Below are positions 37,701 to 44,945 of a stretch of DNA of 64,000 nt, one piece after another (the stretch's first letter is position 1; each line of letters opens with the position of its first letter). The position numbers and the translations under genes were made by a program. A model generated the notes under the pieces. That model did no database searches, was not told the origin of the DNA, and saw nothing but the letters and a program-made list of their open reading frames with translations. Location of the stretch: positions 1 to 64,000 of the forward strand of contig NZ_NWVL01000014.1 of assembly GCF_002382885.1 (NCBI RefSeq). Direction: 5' to 3'. This DNA comes from Streptomyces sp. WZ.A104 (GTDB lineage: Bacteria; Actinomycetota; Actinomycetes; Streptomycetales; Streptomycetaceae).

Positions 37701-38458
37701 GGCTGGTCACCGAGTACGGCCCGGACCAGCCCGTGCCGCCGTCGCCCGCGGCCGAGGGCGAGGAGCTGCCGGAGGACCCGGAGCACCCGCGCAACCTGCC
37801 GAAGCCGTATCTCCGGGTCGAGCAGGAGAAGCGGCTGCGGGCGGCCGAACGGGCGTACCAGCGACTCGGGAAGGTGAATCCGCTCGCCCTGGAGGAGTTC
37901 TCGGCACTGGAGGAACGGCACAAGTTCCTCTCCGAGCAGCTCGAAGACCTGAAGAAGACCCGGGCCGATCTGCTCCAGGTGATCAAGGAGGTCGACGAGC
38001 GGGTGGAGCAGGTGTTCACCGAGGCGTACCGGGACACGGCCCGTGAGTTCGAGGGGGTCTTCGCCAGGCTCTTCCCCGGCGGTGAGGGGCGGCTCGTCCT
38101 GACCGACCCGGACAACATGCTGGCCACCGGTGTGGACGTCGAGGCGCGCCCGCCGGGCAAGAAGGTGAAGCGGCTCTCGCTGCTGTCCGGCGGTGAGCGG
38201 TCCCTGACGGCCGTGGCGCTGCTGGTCTCGATCTTCAAGGCCCGGCCCAGCCCGTTCTATGTGATGGACGAGGTCGAGGCGGCGCTCGACGACACCAACC
38301 TCCAGCGGCTGATCCGGATCATGGAGGAGCTCCAGGAGAGTTCCCAGCTGATCGTGATCACGCACCAGAAGCGGACGATGGAGGTCGCCGACGCGCTCTA
38401 CGGCGTGTCCATGCAGGGCGACGGGGTCTCGAAGGTCATCAGCCAGCGGCTGCGCTGA
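34712..38458 (+). CDS. smc: Chromosome segregation protein SMC
   Basis: 1248-aa SMC ATPase, core of the condensin complex with ScpA/ScpB. Walker A GPNGSGKSN (about 32-40); long coiled coils; hinge about 500-720; C-terminal signature LSGGERSLTAVAL (about 1158) and Walker B YVMDEVEAALDDTN. The hinge is split after RDAGRAAMLL by a low-complexity insert of about 80 residues (about 569-652) starting with seven Gly-Asp repeats, resuming at VADLVSGPVALVNAVRR. This makes the protein longer than the ~1190 aa usual in the genus. GTG 34712 starts immediately before the conserved HLKALTLRGFKSFA. Confidence 0.97.
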   Translation: MHLKALTLRGFKSFASATTLRFEPGITCVVGPNGSGKSNVVDALSWVMGEQGAKSLRGGKMEDVIFAGTTGRPPLGRAEVSLTIDNSDGALPIEYAEVTITRIMFRNGGSEYQINGDTCRLLDIQELLSDSGIGREMHVIVGQGQLDSVLHADPMGRRAFIEEAAGVLKHRKRKEKALRKLDAMGANLARVQDLTDELRRQLKPLGRQAAVARRAAVIQADLRDARLRLLADDLVTLRDALRDEIADEAELKKRKDAAEAELKAALDREAELEGEVRRLAPRLQRAQQTWYELSQLAERVRGTISLADARVRSATQAPTEERRGRDPEDLEREAARIREQEAELTAALEAAEHALEDTVGHRADLERELAAEERRLKDAARAIADRREGLARLNGQVNAARSRAGSAQAEIDRLAASRDEAMERARAAQQEYEQLKAEVDGLDADDEELAARHEAAKKALAEAQSAHSAAREDATAAERRRAAVAARHEALALGLRRKDGTGALLGARDRLTGLLGPAAELLTVSPGYEIPVAAALGAAADAVAVTGPATAAEAIRLLRERDAGRAAMLLGDGDGDGDGDGDGDGGVAEAGAGHVPGQSGPPGAEPSHVPGAAHRAPLPAQSGAPGCGGGRTETGGSAPSRTGSVAAPTAPAVADLVSGPVALVNAVRRLARDTVVVATLEDAEALVAAHPGLTAVTGEGDVLSAHFAHGGSAGAPSLLEVQASVDEAAAELADLAVRCEELAEAQRLAGERRKESAALVEELGERRRTAEREKSGVAQQLGRLAGQARGAAGEAERMTASAARAQEALERATEEAEELAERLLAAEEAPVEEEPDTSVRDRLAADGANARQTEMEARLQARTHEERVKALAGRADSLDRAARAEREARARAEQRRARLRHEAAVASAVASGARQLLAHVEVSLVRADQERTSAEAAKGERERELAAERDRGRGLKGELDKLTDSVHRGEVLGAEKRLRIEQLEMKALEELGVEPAGLVTEYGPDQPVPPSPAAEGEELPEDPEHPRNLPKPYLRVEQEKRLRAAERAYQRLGKVNPLALEEFSALEERHKFLSEQLEDLKKTRADLLQVIKEVDERVEQVFTEAYRDTAREFEGVFARLFPGGEGRLVLTDPDNMLATGVDVEARPPGKKVKRLSLLSGGERSLTAVALLVSIFKARPSPFYVMDEVEAALDDTNLQRLIRIMEELQESSQLIVITHQKRTMEVADALYGVSMQGDGVSKVISQRLR
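36422..36463 (+). repeat. Seven-unit GGGGAC hexanucleotide repeat in smc hinge
   Basis: Seven perfect tandem copies of GGGGAC in frame within smc, coding (Gly-Asp)7. It can change length by slippage in steps of two residues without breaking the frame. Confidence 0.9.
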
Positions 38459-38530
38459 CTCCCAACCGAATCATCAGAGGTCCAACGCACGTTTTGTGCA
38501 CTCCTGGGTACACGGGACCAGACCCGCTGT

Positions 38531-38558
38531 TTGACTTCGCTTCTTGAACGCATAACCT
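38531..38558 (+). promoter_or_regulatory. Candidate glcP promoter (TTGACT-N16-TAACCT)
   Basis: TTGACT at 38531-38536 and TAACCT at 38553-38558, 16 bases apart, about 105 bases upstream of the glcP start and after the smc stop. A fair match to the principal sigma factor consensus. Confidence 0.5.
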
Positions 38559-38662
38559 CTCCAAAGTTGATTTCGCCTTCAAGTGGTGGCGGGCCGGATG
38601 TTGTGCCCCACTGGGAAGGCTCACCCCCACGTCTGACTTGCGGCCAGGCATCAGGAGTTCAC

Positions 38663-40081
38663 GTGACCAGCACAGCGAACGGACCGGCGTCCGGAGCCCG
38701 AGCGGCCCATCCGGACCACCTCGGCCATGTCATCTTCATCACCGCGGCCGCGGCGATGGGCGGCTTCCTCTTCGGCTACGACAGCTCCGTCATCAATGGG
38801 GCGGTCGAGGCGGTCCGTGACCGGTACGACGTCGGCTCCGGGACGCTCGCCCAGGTCATCGCGATCGCGCTGATCGGCTGTGCGATCGGCGCCGCGACCG
38901 CCGGACGGATCGCGGACCGGATCGGGCGCATCCGCTGCATGCAGATCGCCTCGGTGCTCTTCACGGCCAGCGCGATCGGCTCCGCCCTGCCGTTCACGCT
39001 CTGGGACCTGGCGATGTGGCGTATCATCGGTGGCTTCGCCATCGGCATGGCCTCCGTCATCGGCCCGGCCTACATCGCGGAGGTCTCCCCGCCCGCCTAC
39101 CGGGGCCGCCTCGGCTCCTTCCAGCAGGCCGCGATCGTCATCGGCATCGCCGTCTCCCAGCTGGTCAACTACACCATCCTCCAGGTCGCCGACGGCGACC
39201 AGCGCGGCGACATCCTGGGCCTGGAAGCCTGGCAGTGGATGCTCGGCGTAGAGGTGATCCCGGCCATCCTGTACGGGCTGCTCTCGTTCGCCATCCCCGA
39301 GTCCCCGCGCTTCCTCATCTCGGTCGGCAAGAAGGCCGAAGCGCGCAAGATCCTCGAAGACGTCGAGGGCAAGAGCATCGACCTCGACGCCCGGGTGGCC
39401 GAGATCGAGACGGCCATGCACAGCGAGCACAAGCCGGTCTTCAAGGACCTGCTCGGCAATCGCTTCTTCTTCCTGCCCATCGTCTGGGTCGGCATCGGCC
39501 TCTCGATGTTCCAGCAGTTCGTCGGCATCAACGTGGCCTTCTACTACTCGGCGACGCTGTGGCAGTCCGTCGGCATCGACCCCACCGACTCGTTCTTCTA
39601 CTCGTTCACCACCTCGATCATCAACATCATCGGAACGGTGATCGCGATGGTGCTCGTGGACCGGGTGGGCCGCAGGCCGCTCGCCCTCGTCGGCTCCATC
39701 GGTATGGCGATCGCGCTCGCCGTCGAGGCGTGGGCCTTCTCCGCCGACCTGGTCGACGGCAAGCTGCCCACCACGGAGGGAGCTGTCGCCCTGATCGCCG
39801 CCCACACGTTCGTGCTCTTCTTCGCCATGTCGTGGGGTGTCGTCGTCTGGGTCTTCCTGGGCGAGATGTTCCCGAACCGCCTGCGCGCCGCGGCCCTCGG
39901 CGTGGCCGTCTTCGCGCAGTGGATCGCCAACTGGGCGATCACCGCGAGCTTCCCGAGCCTGGCCGACTGGAACCTGTCGGGCACGTACATCATCTACACC
40001 TGCTTCGCCGTGCTCTCGATCCCCTTCGTGCTCAAGTTCGTGAAGGAGACCAAGGGCAAGGCGCTGGAGGAGATGGGTTGA
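38663..40081 (+). CDS. glcP: Glucose permease GlcP (MFS sugar porter)
   Basis: 472-aa major facilitator sugar-proton symporter with 12 predicted membrane helices. Sugar porter signatures: GGFLFGYDSSVINGA in TM1, GRIADRIGRIRC after TM2, PESPRFLISVGK before the central loop, FQQFVGINVAFYYS in TM7, and PESPR/VKETKGKALEE at the C-terminus. By sequence and its place directly after smc it matches GlcP, the main glucose carrier of S. coelicolor (established there). GTG 38663 follows AGGAG by 7 bases; the upstream open frame contains the promoter. Confidence 0.93.
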   Translation: MTSTANGPASGARAAHPDHLGHVIFITAAAAMGGFLFGYDSSVINGAVEAVRDRYDVGSGTLAQVIAIALIGCAIGAATAGRIADRIGRIRCMQIASVLFTASAIGSALPFTLWDLAMWRIIGGFAIGMASVIGPAYIAEVSPPAYRGRLGSFQQAAIVIGIAVSQLVNYTILQVADGDQRGDILGLEAWQWMLGVEVIPAILYGLLSFAIPESPRFLISVGKKAEARKILEDVEGKSIDLDARVAEIETAMHSEHKPVFKDLLGNRFFFLPIVWVGIGLSMFQQFVGINVAFYYSATLWQSVGIDPTDSFFYSFTTSIINIIGTVIAMVLVDRVGRRPLALVGSIGMAIALAVEAWAFSADLVDGKLPTTEGAVALIAAHTFVLFFAMSWGVVVWVFLGEMFPNRLRAAALGVAVFAQWIANWAITASFPSLADWNLSGTYIIYTCFAVLSIPFVLKFVKETKGKALEEMG

Positions 40082-40111
40082 ATCCCCGCTGCCCGTCTCC
40101 TCACCACCGCG

Positions 40112-40138
40112 CTGCCCCGGCTCACCGAGCCGGGGCAG
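40112..40138. terminator. glcP terminator overlapping the convergent gene end
   Basis: Perfect 12-base arms (CTGCCCCGGCTC and complement) with loop ACC, 30 bases after the glcP stop. It includes the stop codon of the convergent LLM oxidoreductase gene and may act on both strands. Confidence 0.8.
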
Positions 40139-41099
40139 TCGGCGTTCCCACCGAATCGCAGAACAGCCGCAGACTCCGCCACCCCTCCTCCACCGGCATC
40201 CCGCCGCACAGCGGATGCAGCACCAGACTGTCCGCCTCCAGGGCCTTCAGCTCGTCCGGCGTCACCATCCGGTACACCCCCTCCTCGCGCAGCTCCGCCA
40301 CGGTGGTCGCCGCCGAGCGCACCGCCGAGCGGATGTCCTTGGACTGCCAGGAGGCGTACGTCCGCGCCTCGTGCAGCAGATGCTCCCCGTGCAGCGCCCA
40401 CGTCCGCTCCGGGTCCTGCGACACGTGCAGCAGCGGCGTACGCTCCGCGGGCATCATGCAGAAGCCCTCCGTCCCGTGCTCGGCGCACTGCTCCCGGTAG
40501 TACGCCTCCAGCTCCGGCAGATGCGCGCTCGGGAACAGCGGCAGCCCCAGCCGGGCCGCCCGCCGCGCCGCCGCCCGCGAACTGCCGCCGACCAGCAGCA
40601 TCGGGTGCGGCCGCGTGTACGGGCGCGGGGTGACGCGTACCGTACGGCTCCGGTACGCGAACGGCTCCCCGGTCCACGCCGCCAGGAGCGTCTCCAGCAG
40701 CTCGTCCTGGAGCCTGCCGCGCCGCCCCCACTCGACGCCGGCCCGCTCGTACTCCTCGGGGCGGTAGCCGATCCCCGCCACCGTCACCAGCCGCCCGGCG
40801 CTCAGCAGGTCCAGCACCGCGATGTCCTCCGCCAGGCGCAGCGGATCGTGCAGCGGCCCGATGATCGCCGAGACCGTCACCGCGATCCGGCGGGTGGCGC
40901 CGAAGACCGCCCCGGCGAACGTGAACGGGGACGGCAGCCAGGAGTTCGCCGCCCCGTGGTGCTCCTCGGTCTGGACCGTGTCGATCCCGTGCTCGTCCGC
41001 GTACGCCGCCATCTCCAGGGCGGCGCGGTAGCGGGCCGAGTGCGATACGGGGGTGGCGTCGGGATCGACGAGATTGAACCGGATCACCGTGAAGGCCAT
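40122..41099 (-). CDS. LLM class flavin-dependent oxidoreductase
   Basis: 325-aa bacterial luciferase-like TIM-barrel enzyme, expected to use FMN or F420. Characteristic segments: TEEHHGAANSWLPSPF near residue 45, GPLHDPLRLAEDIAVLDLLSAGR, GIGYRPEEYERAGV and the MLLVGGSSRAAARRAARLG phosphate-binding region. The substrate is unknown. ATG 41099 follows AAGGGAC. A TGACG-TAG-CGTCA operator-like palindrome lies 40-52 bases upstream, so a TetR-type repressor encoded elsewhere may control it. Confidence 0.9.
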   Translation of the reverse strand: MAFTVIRFNLVDPDATPVSHSARYRAALEMAAYADEHGIDTVQTEEHHGAANSWLPSPFTFAGAVFGATRRIAVTVSAIIGPLHDPLRLAEDIAVLDLLSAGRLVTVAGIGYRPEEYERAGVEWGRRGRLQDELLETLLAAWTGEPFAYRSRTVRVTPRPYTRPHPMLLVGGSSRAAARRAARLGLPLFPSAHLPELEAYYREQCAEHGTEGFCMMPAERTPLLHVSQDPERTWALHGEHLLHEARTYASWQSKDIRSAVRSAATTVAELREEGVYRMVTPDELKALEADSLVLHPLCGGMPVEEGWRSLRLFCDSVGTPTAPAR

Positions 41100-41138
41100 G
41101 GGCGTCCCTTTCGCCGGGCGGGCAGGGCGCACCATAAT

Positions 41139-41151
41139 TGACGTAGCGTCA
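41139..41151. promoter_or_regulatory. Operator-like palindrome TGACG-TAG-CGTCA
   Basis: Perfect 5-base arms with a 3-base centre, upstream of the LLM gene. On the minus strand it falls between a possible -35 TACACT and -10 TATGGT spaced 17 bases. The TGACGxxxCGTCA form is typical of TetR-family operators in actinomycetes. Confidence 0.5.
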
Positions 41152-41366
41152 GAAGTGTAGGCCGGGGCGCGTCGGCTTCCCCGTCCGCCTGTGCTGGACG
41201 CCCCCGGCGGCTGACGGTGACCTCTTCGAATTCCCCGCGTAGCGCCCGCTGATGCCTCACGCTCGGTGAGCCACACCTGAGTCTCCGCGGCGCTCCCCCG
41301 GCAGGAGGAGGGAGATCGTTCCCGTGGCTGACGGCGGGCCGATGCCGTCGATGCGACGTTGAGGAC

Positions 41367-42389
41367 ATGACCGCTGATGTACCGATGGTGAAGACGTCCT
41401 GGCGCGCGTGGTGGCAGCAGTGGCCACGCTGGGCGGGCCGGATGGCGGTGTTCTGGGCGGTGGCGTACGCCGGCTTCGGCCTGGTCTGCGCGCTGAACGA
41501 GACCCCGGTGTTTCCCGCCGGGGACACTCTGGGGCCCTCCGCGCCGGGCTGGGCGGTCACGGTGGTGGGGGTGCTGGCGGCGCTGACCTGCGCGGCGGTG
41601 TCCCGGTACGGGATGCGGCCCGCGCTGCGGGTGCTGCTGTGGACGGTGTGCGGGGTGGCCGGGCTCGCCGCGTTCAGCCTGCTGATGGACGTGATCACGC
41701 TGATGTTCGGCCAGGGCGTGGACAATTGGGCCTCGGCCGCGCACCGCGCCCTGTCGGCGGCCGGGGCGCTCCTGCTCGCAGCGACCGCCCGCTCCGATCG
41801 ACGCCTGCCCGTCGTGACCTCCGTCCGGGCGCCTTCTGCGGCGTCCCGGCCGGTCCAGTTCGCCGCCTGGGCCGGCACGGTGGCCTTCCTCCCGTATGCG
41901 GTGATGAAGCTGACCTGGGCCTTCGGCGGAACCTTCGCCGGGATGTCCGGTGCCGAGATGCGCGCGATCTCCGAACGCAACGGAGCCTCGGGGATCTGGC
42001 TCACCCTGGAGTCCTGGGGCCTGGACGCCACCGTGCTCCTGGCCGCGCTCGGCGTCTTCCTGCTGTGGGGCCTGGTCCGTCCCTGGGGTCAGGTGTTCCC
42101 GCGCTGGACGCCGTACCTGCGCGGACGTCGCGTGCCGCGCTGGCTCCCACTGGCTCCCGCCCTGATCGGCGCAGCCACCCTCGCCCCTTACGGGGTGCTC
42201 GGCCTCAGCTACGTGGCTCTGGCCACGACGGGCGTGGTCACGATACGGCCCGGCGATTTCCACTCGTCGGGCGACGCGCACCTCGTCGGCTGGATCGGGA
42301 TGGCCGCATTCGCCGTATACGGACTCGCGCTGACGGTGGCCGCCCGCTCGTACTGGTTCCGGACCCGCCGTGTACCCGCCGCACATTGA
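41367..42389 (+). CDS. Polytopic membrane protein of unknown function
   Basis: 340-aa integral membrane protein with about seven or eight predicted helices (examples: about 25-43, 62-80, 90-112, 130-142, 165-185, 215-235, 263-285, 305-325). No enzymatic motif is recognised. There is a Trp-rich cytoplasmic N-terminus. ATG 41367 or ATG 41385 (MVKTSW) could start it; no strong ribosome site marks either. The gene lies alone between the divergent LLM gene and ftsY and is probably lineage-variable. It does not resemble a transporter family I can name. Confidence 0.75.
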   Translation: MTADVPMVKTSWRAWWQQWPRWAGRMAVFWAVAYAGFGLVCALNETPVFPAGDTLGPSAPGWAVTVVGVLAALTCAAVSRYGMRPALRVLLWTVCGVAGLAAFSLLMDVITLMFGQGVDNWASAAHRALSAAGALLLAATARSDRRLPVVTSVRAPSAASRPVQFAAWAGTVAFLPYAVMKLTWAFGGTFAGMSGAEMRAISERNGASGIWLTLESWGLDATVLLAALGVFLLWGLVRPWGQVFPRWTPYLRGRRVPRWLPLAPALIGAATLAPYGVLGLSYVALATTGVVTIRPGDFHSSGDAHLVGWIGMAAFAVYGLALTVAARSYWFRTRRVPAAH

Positions 42390-42570
42390 CGCTGGGGGAC
42401 CGGCTGCGGCCCTGCGCTGACGGGTGCAAGCACCCTCGGCTCCACAGACGGGCGGCCCGGAGACGGCATGCCGGACGGACTCGGGTGGCCCGTGATCGCT
42501 CGTACGCGCATCGTCACGGGTTCGCACCTTCTGCGATTCCCCGCTTCTCGTGGCCGATACTGGACCCGTT

Positions 42571-43782
42571 ATGGAAATCCTGATCCTTGCTGTAGTCATC
42601 GCCCTGGTCGCGGTCGGCCTGATCAGCGGGCTCGTGGTCAGCAGCCGCAAGAAGAAGCAGCTGCCGCCCCCTCCGCCGAGCACGCCGACCATCACCCCTC
42701 CCGCCGAGCCCCACGTCGGCGAGGAGGCCGAGACGCCGCGCGACGAAGCGCGGCGCACCATCGACGAGGTCGGCCTCCCGGAGGCCGCCGCGCCCGTCGA
42801 GGAAGCCCCGGTCACCGAGGAGCCCGAGGCCCCCGCGCCGCCCGCGCTGGAGATCCCCGAGCCCACCGAGGGCCGGCTCGTCCGGCTGCGGGCCCGGCTC
42901 GCGCGTTCGCAGAACTCGCTGGGCAAGGGGCTCCTCGCCCTGCTGTCCCGGGACAACCTCGACGAGGACACCTGGGAGGAGGTCGAGGACACCCTCCTCA
43001 CCGCCGACGTCGGCGTCGCCCCCACCCAGGAACTGGTCGAGCGGCTCCGCGAGCGCGTCCGGGTGCTCGGCACCCGTACCCCCGAGGATCTGCGTGCCCT
43101 GCTCCGCGAAGAACTGATCACCCTGCTCGGCCCGGACTTCGACCGCGAGGTCAAGACCGAGGGCGGCGCCGAGACCCCCGGCGTCGTCATGGTCGTCGGC
43201 GTCAACGGCACCGGCAAGACCACCACCACCGGCAAGCTCGCCCGGGTGCTCGTCGCCGACGGCCGCAGCGTGGTGCTCGGTGCGGCCGACACCTTCCGCG
43301 CCGCCGCCGCCGATCAGCTCCAGACCTGGGGCGAGCGCGTCGGAGCCCGTACGGTCCGCGGGCCCGAGGGCGGCGACCCGGCGTCGATCGCCTACGACGC
43401 GGTGAAGGAAGGTATCGCCGAGGGCGCCGACGTCGTCCTCATCGACACCGCGGGTCGGCTGCACACCAAGACCGGTCTCATGGACGAGCTGGGCAAGGTC
43501 AAGCGCGTCGTGGAGAAGCACGGCCCGCTGGACGAGGTCCTGCTCGTCCTGGACGCCACCACCGGACAGAACGGCCTCGTTCAGGCCCGGGTCTTCGCGG
43601 AGGTCGTGGACATCACCGGCATCGTCCTGACCAAGCTCGACGGCACCGCCAAGGGCGGCATCGTCATCGCGGTCCAGCGCGAGCTGGGCGTACCGGTGAA
43701 GCTCATCGGGCTCGGCGAGGGCGCGGACGACCTGGCCCCGTTCGAGGCCGGCGCCTTCGTGGACGCGTTGATCGGCGACTGA
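42571..43782 (+). CDS. ftsY: Signal recognition particle receptor FtsY
   Basis: 403-aa SRP receptor GTPase that docks SRP-ribosome complexes at the membrane. An N-terminal membrane helix (about 2-24, MEILILAVVIALVAVGLI), an acidic/Pro-rich linker to about residue 100, then the N domain and G domain: P-loop GVNGTGKTTTTGKLA (about 210), DTFRAAAADQL, DTAGRLHTK, TKLDGTAKGG. ATG 42571 gives the family start; a GTG at 42550 is in frame. It partners with Ffh (51137). Confidence 0.97.
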   Translation: MEILILAVVIALVAVGLISGLVVSSRKKKQLPPPPPSTPTITPPAEPHVGEEAETPRDEARRTIDEVGLPEAAAPVEEAPVTEEPEAPAPPALEIPEPTEGRLVRLRARLARSQNSLGKGLLALLSRDNLDEDTWEEVEDTLLTADVGVAPTQELVERLRERVRVLGTRTPEDLRALLREELITLLGPDFDREVKTEGGAETPGVVMVVGVNGTGKTTTTGKLARVLVADGRSVVLGAADTFRAAAADQLQTWGERVGARTVRGPEGGDPASIAYDAVKEGIAEGADVVLIDTAGRLHTKTGLMDELGKVKRVVEKHGPLDEVLLVLDATTGQNGLVQARVFAEVVDITGIVLTKLDGTAKGGIVIAVQRELGVPVKLIGLGEGADDLAPFEAGAFVDALIGD

Positions 43783-43806
43783 CGCGCGGTCGTGAACCGC
43801 TCCGTA

Positions 43807-43854
43807 CGGCGGACGGGCGGCGGCTCCCACGGGGAGCCTGCCGCCCGTCCGCCG
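43807..43854. terminator. Terminator between ftsY and the prim-pol gene
   Basis: About 22-base arms with a single bulged base around a 3-base loop, followed by GTTTCC. It separates the two convergent genes and probably acts in both directions. Confidence 0.85.
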
Positions 43855-43866
43855 TTTCCGCATCCT

Positions 43867-44514
43867 CTACGAGCGGTGGCAGACGTACGCCAGCGTCCCC
43901 AGCAGCAGCCGTGCCTGCGGGGGAGCGGCCGCCGTGTCCAGCACCGGGGGGCGCAGCCAGCGGACCGGGCCGAGGCCGCCGAGGTCGGAGGGCGGGGCGG
44001 TGATGTGGGCGCCCGGCCCCAGGGCGCGCAGATCGAGGTCCGCGTCGTCCCAGCCCATCCGGTAGAGCAGCGCGGGCAGTTCCGCGGCGGCCCCGGGGGC
44101 GACGAAGAACTGCGCCCGGCGCGTCGGCGTCACCGCGACCGGGCCCAGCGGCAGCCCCATCCGCTCCATCCGTACCAGCGCCCGCCGCCCGGCCTGCTCC
44201 GCGACCTCCAGTACGTCGAAGGAGCGGCCCACCGGCAGCAGCATCGCCGCGCCCGGCGTCTCGGCCCAGGCGTCCGCGGCGCGCTCCAGTCCGGTGCCCG
44301 CCGGGACCTCCCGGGCGAAGCCCAGCGGGTGGGCGCCGGGCGCCGGGCAGGCCGGATCGCCGCACGAGCAGGCACCGGCCTCGGCCCGCGCCCCGGGGGC
44401 CACGGCCCAGCCCCACAGCCCTGTGTACTCGGCCACCGCCGTGCCCTCGGTGCCGCGGCCGCGCCGCCGCGCACCGGATCGCATCTCCCGGATGCCGCCG
44501 ATCGTGAAGCCCAT
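43867..44514 (-). CDS. Stand-alone prim-pol domain protein
   Basis: 215-aa protein related to the N-terminal domain of bifunctional DNA primase/polymerases (AEP superfamily). GLWGWAVAPGARA, a cysteine pair in CSCGDPACPAPGAHPLGF, and the C-terminal GAHITAPPSDL are typical of that domain in actinomycetes. The catalytic acids and His of AEP enzymes are not obvious: the usual DxD is weak in DLRALGPG, so activity is doubtful. No helicase domain is attached. ATG 44514 is the start. Conserved beside ftsY in Streptomyces (recalled). Confidence 0.78.
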   Translation of the reverse strand: MGFTIGGIREMRSGARRRGRGTEGTAVAEYTGLWGWAVAPGARAEAGACSCGDPACPAPGAHPLGFAREVPAGTGLERAADAWAETPGAAMLLPVGRSFDVLEVAEQAGRRALVRMERMGLPLGPVAVTPTRRAQFFVAPGAAAELPALLYRMGWDDADLDLRALGPGAHITAPPSDLGGLGPVRWLRPPVLDTAAAPPQARLLLGTLAYVCHRS

Positions 44515-44945
44515 ACCCCCTCCAACGGGTCCGAGTCATCGGTGGTTACGACCCGCGGTGCTCGGGTAGCCCTCCGTCGCTGCAACTCGATCGAGTGGCG
44601 TGCGCGGTGGTGCGCAAGGGAGTGCGGCACCGCGTGCGCGCCCCGCGAGTGCTTCCGTCCGCTCGCTCTCGGTCGTGGTCGCTCAAGTCAAGCGCGCCCG
44701 GCGGCAGTCGGGTTCATTCGAAGGGGTGGCGAATGGTGGCGTTTCCGCGATCCCCCTCGCGAGAGGGGTGATCGTAGGATTACCGTCGGTACACGAACCC
44801 TGGGAGTATGTGCACCCACGGGTATGCCGCGGGCAACCCGATTTACTGTTCGATGTCGTTGGGAACTCCCGCACGGACAGCACTGATGCACGGCATTCTG
44901 ATAATGGTTCGCGCGATGAGGTTTCGGCGGGATGGGGGCGTTCCA
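44515..44945. other. Promoter region between the prim-pol gene and nsdA
   Basis: About 430 bases without a supported gene, between divergent genes. It is less G+C-rich around 44700-44900 and carries a long imperfect hairpin at 44748-44774. In-frame starts for nsdA at 44904 and 44916 lie inside it. Confidence 0.5.
44748..44774. promoter_or_regulatory. Imperfect hairpin upstream of nsdA
   Basis: CCCCTC (44753-44758) and GAGGGG (44763-44768) around GCGA, extended by CGAT/ATCG at the outer ends after a small internal bulge. It is about 170 bases upstream of the nsdA start and may be an operator or a leader structure. Confidence 0.4.

Noticed and set aside
34568-38365. A leftward frame of about 1265 codons opposite smc
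   Set aside because: Antisense of smc, with no recognisable protein. The Pro-Val repeat in an alternative leftward frame is only the complement of the GGGGAC repeat.
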